Shown: piece after piece, positions 31,638 through 35,526 of the stretch
Layout: each line of letters begins with the position of its first letter
Position numbering within the stretch: position 1 is the stretch's first letter
Assembly: GCA_024401715.1 (NCBI GenBank)
Contig: JAKSKO010000020.1
Location: 1-35,526, forward strand
DNA: 35,526 nucleotides
Direction of reading: 5' to 3'
Source: Bacteroidales bacterium
Lineage (GTDB): Bacteria > Bacteroidota > Bacteroidia > Bacteroidales > UBA932
Notes under the pieces: model-generated
The model's database searches: none
What the model saw: the letters and a program-made list of their open reading frames with translations, nothing else
What the model was told of the DNA's origin: nothing
Made by a program: the position numbers and the translations under genes

Positions 31638-32555
31638 CTATTTTATATCACTCTCGTCAAACAACGAGTTTACAAATTCCTTTTTGTCAAATATCTTAAG
31701 GTCTTCCACACCTTCTCCTACACCCACAAACTTCACCGGAACCTTCATCTGGTCCACAATTCCCACCACAACTCCGCCGCGCGCACTGCCGTCAAGCTTC
31801 GTCAGGGCCATTGCAGTAATGTCTGTGGCTGCGGCAAACTGCTTTGCCTGCTGATACGCATTCTGGCCCGTGCTTGCATCCAGCACAAGCAGAACCTCAT
31901 GAGGAGCATCGGGCACCACCTTGCGCATCACGTTGCGTATCTTGGTGAGCTCGTTCATAAGGTCTATGCGGTTGTGAAGGCGGCCCGCAGTGTCTATGAT
32001 TACGACATCGGCATTCTTTGCAACGGCCGATGCCACGCTGTCATAGGCAACCGAAGCGGGATCGGAGCCCATCTGCTGCTTCACTATATCCACACCGGCC
32101 CTTTCGGCCCAGACGGTGAGCTGGTCCACAGCCGCAGCACGGAAAGTGTCCGCCGCGCCCACAATCACCTTCTTGCCCTGCTTCTGAAGCATTGCGGCAA
32201 GCTTGCCTATGGTGGTTGTCTTACCGACGCCGTTAACGCCCACAACCATCATCACATAAGGTTTCTTGCTGAAATCGAAGGCTGGCTTCGCATCGGCGTC
32301 TACATCCATAAGGGAGGCAATCTCGTCACGCAGCATGTACATGAGTTCCTCGAAGTTCATGTACTTGTCCTTCTCCACCCTGTCCTGCAGCGCGTCAACA
32401 ATCTTCAACGTAGTATCAACGCCCATATCGGAAGCCACCAGAGCCTCCTCTATATTGTCCAGGACCTCATCGCTTACAGTACTCTTGCCGCCGATGGCAC
32501 GGGTGATTCTGTCGAAAAAGCCCCTTTTTGTTTTCTGTAGTTCTTCGTTGTACAT
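31638..32555 (-). CDS. ftsY: signal recognition particle receptor FtsY
   Basis: SRP-family GTPase that docks the ribosome-SRP complex at the inner membrane for cotranslational insertion. The 305 residues comprise the NG domain only: N bundle (1-90), then G1 GVNGVGKTT (106-114), [11 protein letters not shown] (136-146), DTAGRL (188-193), [10 protein letters not shown], and the C-terminal [11 protein letters not shown]. The acidic A domain of E. coli FtsY is absent. The start [17 protein letters not shown] was chosen because the longer frame runs through the promoter and into the rubrerythrin terminator. It heads ftsY-pheT-DUF4296-radical SAM-deoC. Confidence 0.97.
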   Translation of the reverse strand: MYNEELQKTKRGFFDRITRAIGGKSTVSDEVLDNIEEALVASDMGVDTTLKIVDALQDRVEKDKYMNFEELMYMLRDEIASLMDVDADAKPAFDFSKKPYVMMVVGVNGVGKTTTIGKLAAMLQKQGKKVIVGAADTFRAAAVDQLTVWAERAGVDIVKQQMGSDPASVAYDSVASAVAKNADVVIIDTAGRLHNRIDLMNELTKIRNVMRKVVPDAPHEVLLVLDASTGQNAYQQAKQFAAATDITAMALTKLDGSARGGVVVGIVDQMKVPVKFVGVGEGVEDLKIFDKKEFVNSLFDESDIK

Positions 32556-32562
32556 ATTCTCA

Positions 32563-32570
32563 CAAATATA
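32563..32570 (-). promoter_or_regulatory. -7 box of the ftsY operon
   Basis: TATATTTG on the minus strand matches TAnnTTTG and ends only 7 nt before the ftsY ATG, implying a nearly leaderless mRNA. No TTTG is found at the -33 distance. Confidence 0.5.
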
Positions 32571-32605
32571 CGAAATTCTAACGAATAGTACGTTAAGGGA
32601 AATGC

Positions 32606-32635
32606 AAAAAAGGCAACCGTTTTGCGGCTGCCTTT
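32606..32635 (-). terminator. intrinsic terminator of rubrerythrin
   Basis: On the minus strand AAAGGCAGCCG pairs with CGGTTGCCTTT (one G-U pair) around a five-base loop CAAAA and ends in a six-T run (plus A-run 32606-32611). It lies about 22 nt behind the rubrerythrin stop and separates it from ftsY. Its 5' arm and loop start resemble the tRNA-Leu terminator (shared GGCAGCCGCAA). Confidence 0.85.
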
Positions 32636-32657
32636 CCACTGAAAGCAAAAGCGGATT

Positions 32658-33197
32658 CTAGAAATTGGTCTTGTGAATCTCAAAGTATGCTTTCGGATGT
32701 GCACATACAGGGCAAAGCTCAGGTGCGTTTGTACCAACGCAGATGTGACCGCAGTTGCGGCACTCCCATACCTTAACCTCTGATTTTGCAAACACCTGTG
32801 CTGTCTCCACGTTGTTAAGAAGGGCACGGTAGCGCTCCTCGTGACGTTTCTCGATAGCGGCAACTGCACGGAACCTTGCAGCAAGCTCCACGAAGCCCTC
32901 GGCCTCTGCTGTCTTTGCAAAACCCTCGTACATGTCGGTCCACTCGTAATTCTCACCGGCAGCAGCCTCTGCAAGGTTCTGGGCTGTGGTGCCAATGCCC
33001 TCAAGCTCCTTGAACCAGAGTTTTGCATGCTCCTTCTCGTTGTCGGCAGTCTCTAGGAAAAGGGCTGCAATCTGCTCGTAACCCTCTTTTTTAGCCTTAG
33101 ACGCGAAATAGGTGTATTTGTTGCGAGCCTGGCTCTCGCCAGCGAACGCCTCCAACAGATTTTTCTCTGTCTGTGTACCTGCGTATTTGTTTGCCAT
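32658..33197 (-). CDS. rbr: rubrerythrin
   Basis: A cytosolic non-haem iron peroxidase that reduces hydrogen peroxide, typical of anaerobes. The 179 residues combine a ferritin-like four-helix diiron domain (ligands in ESQARN with Glu21, E54-KE-H57, and E116-KR-H119) and a C-terminal rubredoxin domain with Cys146/Cys149 (ECRNCG) and Cys162/Cys165 (LCPVC). It is bounded on both sides by intrinsic terminators (33211-33242 and 32606-32635), so it is either transcribed by itself or reached by read-through from the ribosomal protein genes. No consensus promoter is visible in the 48 nt before it. Confidence 0.96.
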   Translation of the reverse strand: MANKYAGTQTEKNLLEAFAGESQARNKYTYFASKAKKEGYEQIAALFLETADNEKEHAKLWFKELEGIGTTAQNLAEAAAGENYEWTDMYEGFAKTAEAEGFVELAARFRAVAAIEKRHEERYRALLNNVETAQVFAKSEVKVWECRNCGHICVGTNAPELCPVCAHPKAYFEIHKTNF

Positions 33198-33210
33198 AAT
33201 ATATAAGTTT

Positions 33211-33242
33211 TTAAAAAGGCACAGGTCATCCCTGCGCCTTTT
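33211..33242 (-). terminator. intrinsic terminator behind the DUF4295 gene
   Basis: On the minus strand AAAAGGCGCAGG pairs with CCTGTGCCTTTT (one G-U pair) around a five-base loop; a T-run follows (plus A-run 33213-33217). It starts 3 nt behind the DUF4295 stop and ends about 13 nt before the rubrerythrin start codon. Confidence 0.85.
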
Positions 33243-33245
33243 AGG

Positions 33246-33404
33246 TTATTTCTTCTTGAAGTACTCAGCAGCTTTCTCTGCCTCTACGAGTTCCTCTTTG
33301 AAAACGTAAGCACCTGTTTTAGGAGATTTCTCCATTTTGATGCATTTCATCATCTTCTTCTCGCCAGACTTGGCGTTGAAGGTTGCGACTGCTTTCTTTG
33401 CCAT
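33246..33404 (-). CDS. DUF4295 small basic protein
   Basis: A 52-residue Lys-rich protein starting MAKKAVATFNAKSGEKKMMK and ending AAEYFKKK. It matches the Bacteroidota family DUF4295, which is regularly found directly behind rpmG; the size, charge and location suggest a ribosome-associated protein, but its function is not established. It lies 19 nt after rpmG and has an unusual, clear ribosome binding site (AGGAGAG). An intrinsic terminator follows at once. Confidence 0.9.
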   Translation of the reverse strand: MAKKAVATFNAKSGEKKMMKCIKMEKSPKTGAYVFKEELVEAEKAAEYFKKK

Positions 33405-33412
33405 AGTTTATT

Positions 33413-33419
33413 CTCTCCT
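33413..33419 (-). promoter_or_regulatory. Shine-Dalgarno-like ribosome binding site of the DUF4295 gene
   Basis: AGGAGAG on the minus strand, 8 nt before the ATG at 33404. Such sites are rare in Bacteroidota, which usually initiate on A-rich, unstructured leaders; most other genes in this window lack one. Confidence 0.55.
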
Positions 33420-33423
33420 AAAA

Positions 33424-33612
33424 TTATTTAATCTCTTTGTGAACGGTTACACGGCCTACACCAGCGTGATATTTCTTACGCTCGATGCGCTCAGGTGTGT
33501 TCTTTTTGTTCTTTGTGGTTACGTAACGAGATACTACAGAAACGCCTTTGTCGTTCTGCTCGATGCTCTCCAGGATAACCTGTACTCTTGCGTCTTTACC
33601 TTTCTTTGCCAT
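33424..33612 (-). CDS. rpmG: 50S ribosomal protein L33
   Basis: A 62-residue basic protein of the large ribosomal subunit, with the L33 pattern VQVILESI, RYVTTKNKKNTPERIERKKY and a His-containing C-terminus. The zinc-binding Cys pairs of some L33 paralogues are absent, so it is the Cys-free form. It lies between rpmB (10 nt upstream) and the DUF4295 gene (19 nt downstream). Confidence 0.96.
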   Translation of the reverse strand: MAKKGKDARVQVILESIEQNDKGVSVVSRYVTTKNKKNTPERIERKKYHAGVGRVTVHKEIK

Positions 33613-33622
33613 AACTCACAAA

Positions 33623-33865
33623 TTAATAAATGTTAATAAGACCTTTTTTCTGAGCCTCGCGCAGTGTAGCTGCAAGACCGTTCTTCTGGATAGTTCTCAT
33701 ACCCTTTGCAGAAACGCGGAGGGTGATGAATCTGTTCTCCTCCTCAGACCAGAATTTCTTGGTCTTGAGGTTGATTTCGAAGGTGCGTTTTGTACGCAGT
33801 TTAGAGTGTGAGACATTGTTGCCCACCATTCTCTTCCTTCCTGTTACTTGACAAACCTTTGCCAT
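33623..33865 (-). CDS. rpmB: 50S ribosomal protein L28
   Basis: An 80-residue ribosomal protein with the L28 signature MAKVCQVTGRKRMVGNNVSHS and the RFITLRVSAKGMRTIQKNG segment. It starts the rpmB-rpmG-DUF4295 block and lies 22 nt behind lepB, an A/T-rich gap without a promoter match, so it is probably cotranscribed with rplT and lepB. Confidence 0.97.
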   Translation of the reverse strand: MAKVCQVTGRKRMVGNNVSHSKLRTKRTFEINLKTKKFWSEEENRFITLRVSAKGMRTIQKNGLAATLREAQKKGLINIY

Positions 33866-33887
33866 AATATAATACCTTTTTAAATTT

Positions 33888-35162
33888 TTACTTATTAAAA
33901 TTAACCTTCAGGAATCTCTTCCATCTAATGTTGTTTGGAAATTTCTTTGTTTCGTCTGTAGACAGCCACACAATTGAAGGCTTTCCAACAATGTGATCCT
34001 CCGGAACAAAACCCCAGTAGCGGGAGTCCAGCGAATTGTGTCTGTTGTCGCCCATCATGAAGTAATAGTCCTGTGCGAAAGTATAGCTCTGCGCCATTTG
34101 TCCGTCAATCAGTATTGCGCCGTCTTCCACCTTCAGATCATGTCCCTCGTACTTTGAAATTATCCTTTCGTACAGGGGAAGATTCTCCGGATTCAGCGTA
34201 ACAGTGCTTCCCGCCGATGGAATCCATATCGGCCCGTAATTGTCCCTTGTCCACCTGTAATCCTCCGAAAAAGGGAAGATGGTAAGGTAAGAGTCCGGGT
34301 AATCGGCCGGATATTCATCCACATTGGCTTCTACCGAAACAACGTTGGACTGGTTGGCCAGACTTTCTGCACGTTCCGCAGTCATGCTCAACTCCGGATA
34401 AGTGACAGTGCTTGTGACCACCGTATATGAAGTCTGCTGGCCTTTGTATACAGGAGCCGGCATACCGTTCACATACAACACTCCATTTTCAATCTTCAGG
34501 GTATCACCCGCAACAGCAACGCATCTTTTCACATAATGGTCCACCTTGTCCATCGGACGGGCCTTCACAGGACCGTACTGGGCTATGGCGGCATCCCTGC
34601 CCATCACTCGGCTAACCATGTAATAGTCGCTGCCGGGCGCCTGAACAAGAACAGAATCACCATTAGGGAAACCGAACACCACTATATCACTGCGTTTTAC
34701 CTTGCCGAAGCCTTTCAAACGCCTGTAGTCATTCTGGATAAGAGTGCTGTAGCTCTCCTTGCTTCCAATGACATTGTGGGTGAACGGTATGGTCAGAGGA
34801 GTCTGTGGAATCCTTGGACCATAAGACAACTTGCTCACGAACAAGTGGTCTCCCGTCATCAAAGAACTTTCCATCGAAGATGAAGGAATCTTGAATGCCT
34901 GGAAGAAGAAAGTATTGATAAAGGTTACAACGATAAGCGCGAAGATAATAGCATCAACCCATTCGGTGAAAGCATTTCTTTTTGCCTTGTCCCGCGGATT
35001 CCAGAATGTCCAGTTGACTTTCTTTGTGACGTTGAGGTCGAAAACGACGCCCAAACCAAGAATCCACCAATAATTTCCCAGCCAGATTACCCAAATAACA
35101 TAAAGCAAGCCCCAAAAACTGAATCTCGCCCAGCGGTTATGGTATAACTCCTTCAGGTTCAT
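33888..35162 (-). CDS. lepB: signal peptidase I
   Basis: Cleaves signal peptides of exported proteins on the outer face of the inner membrane. The 424-residue protein has N-terminal membrane helices (about 14-42 and 68-88), then the catalytic Ser96 in IPSSSMESS, the general base Lys212 in KRCVAVAGD, and MGDNRHNSLDSRYWG near the C-terminus. It is much longer than E. coli-type enzymes, with insertions between about 115-210 and 240-360, as is common in this phylum. It sits between rplT (11 nt) and rpmB (22 nt), so secretion capacity appears to be coexpressed with ribosomal proteins. Confidence 0.95.
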   Translation of the reverse strand: MNLKELYHNRWARFSFWGLLYVIWVIWLGNYWWILGLGVVFDLNVTKKVNWTFWNPRDKAKRNAFTEWVDAIIFALIVVTFINTFFFQAFKIPSSSMESSLMTGDHLFVSKLSYGPRIPQTPLTIPFTHNVIGSKESYSTLIQNDYRRLKGFGKVKRSDIVVFGFPNGDSVLVQAPGSDYYMVSRVMGRDAAIAQYGPVKARPMDKVDHYVKRCVAVAGDTLKIENGVLYVNGMPAPVYKGQQTSYTVVTSTVTYPELSMTAERAESLANQSNVVSVEANVDEYPADYPDSYLTIFPFSEDYRWTRDNYGPIWIPSAGSTVTLNPENLPLYERIISKYEGHDLKVEDGAILIDGQMAQSYTFAQDYYFMMGDNRHNSLDSRYWGFVPEDHIVGKPSIVWLSTDETKKFPNNIRWKRFLKVNFNK

Positions 35163-35173
35163 CTATCTACAAG

Positions 35174-35521
35174 CTATTTCTTAACTGATTTTACAACAGC
35201 TTCGAAAGCAGCAGGGTTATTCATAGCGAGGTCTGCAAGAACTTTACGGCTGAGGCCGATGTTATTCTTTGCAACAGCACCCATAAACTGAGAATAAGTC
35301 ATACCGTACTGACGTACAGCTGCGTTAATTCTCTGAATCCAAAGAGCACGGAAGTTGCGCTTTTTGGTTTTACGATCACGGTAGGCATAAGTCAAACCTT
35401 TCTCATAGGTGTTCTTAGCCACTGTCCAAACATTCCTTCTGGCGAGGAAGTTACCGCGGGTTCTCTTAAGAATCTTTTTGCGGCGAGCCCTTGAGGCTAC
35501 ATGATTTACACTTCTTGGCAT
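35174..35521 (-). CDS. rplT: 50S ribosomal protein L20
   Basis: A complete 115-residue L20, starting [16 protein letters not shown] and containing [23 protein letters not shown] and [12 protein letters not shown]20 binds 23S rRNA early in 50S assembly. In most bacteria it follows infC and rpmI, which would lie just outside the window on this strand. The start codon is 5 nt from the window end, so its leader cannot be examined. Confidence 0.97.
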   Translation of the reverse strand: MPRSVNHVASRARRKKILKRTRGNFLARRNVWTVAKNTYEKGLTYAYRDRKTKKRNFRALWIQRINAAVRQYGMTYSQFMGAVAKNNIGLSRKVLADLAMNNPAAFEAVVKSVKK

Positions 35522-35526
35522 AAACT

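Noticed and set aside
33198-33210. TATATAT-like sequence as a -7 box for rubrerythrin
   Set aside because: It lacks the TTTG part of the TAnnTTTG consensus and has no -33 partner; it directly abuts the start codon.

Overview
The window looks like chromosomal DNA of a member of the Bacteroidota, most likely order Bacteroidales, with base composition near half G+C. The evidence is a set of families essentially confined to that phylum (DUF4837, DUF4295, DUF4296, DUF3575 and FimB/Mfa2-like lipoproteins), a long-form signal peptidase I, -7 boxes of the TAnnTTTG type (two with a perfectly spaced TTTG -33 box), and almost no Shine-Dalgarno sequences. The genus cannot be fixed from the sequence. No phage, IS element, integrase or CRISPR array is present.

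Layout. 1-8753: a minus-strand ruvX-def-phosphomannomutase operon, diverging from a plus-strand operon of a degenerate LytM/M23 protein, dxr, rseP and a DUF4837 lipoprotein, then rnr (RNase R) convergent with it. 8754-8960: a highly palindromic intergenic region carrying the second copy of a 47-bp perfect repeat whose first copy begins the window. 8961-12924: a shikimate operon aroB - fused aroD/aroA - aroC. 13022-13135: tRNA-Leu(CAA) with a consensus promoter and an intrinsic terminator. 13159-18714: a small secreted protein, then a divergent lipid/glycolipid locus (acyltransferase and double LAB_N membrane protein one way; acyl-activating enzyme, family 2 glycosyltransferase and Omp85-type barrel the other). 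18718-23091: fabD followed by a giant AsmA-family gene broken by one in-frame TAA. 23143-23709: mntP. 23711-26628: a translationally coupled three-gene surface operon (HExxH lipoprotein, DUF3575 outer-membrane protein, FimB/Mfa2-like lipoprotein). 26933-32555: a five-gene operon ftsY-pheT-DUF4296-radical SAM-deoC ending in a strong terminator. 32658-35521: rplT-lepB-rpmB-rpmG-DUF4295, then rubrerythrin bracketed by two terminators.

Most genes are housekeeping (isoprenoid precursors, aromatic amino acids, envelope proteolysis, protein secretion, translation). The parts most likely to hold undescribed biology are the glycolipid locus, the HExxH/DUF3575/FimB-like operon, the repeated hairpin element placed just behind stop codons, the AroD-AroA fusion with a Clostridia-like AroC, and the interrupted AsmA gene. 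Family names were recognised from motifs only; no database search was run.
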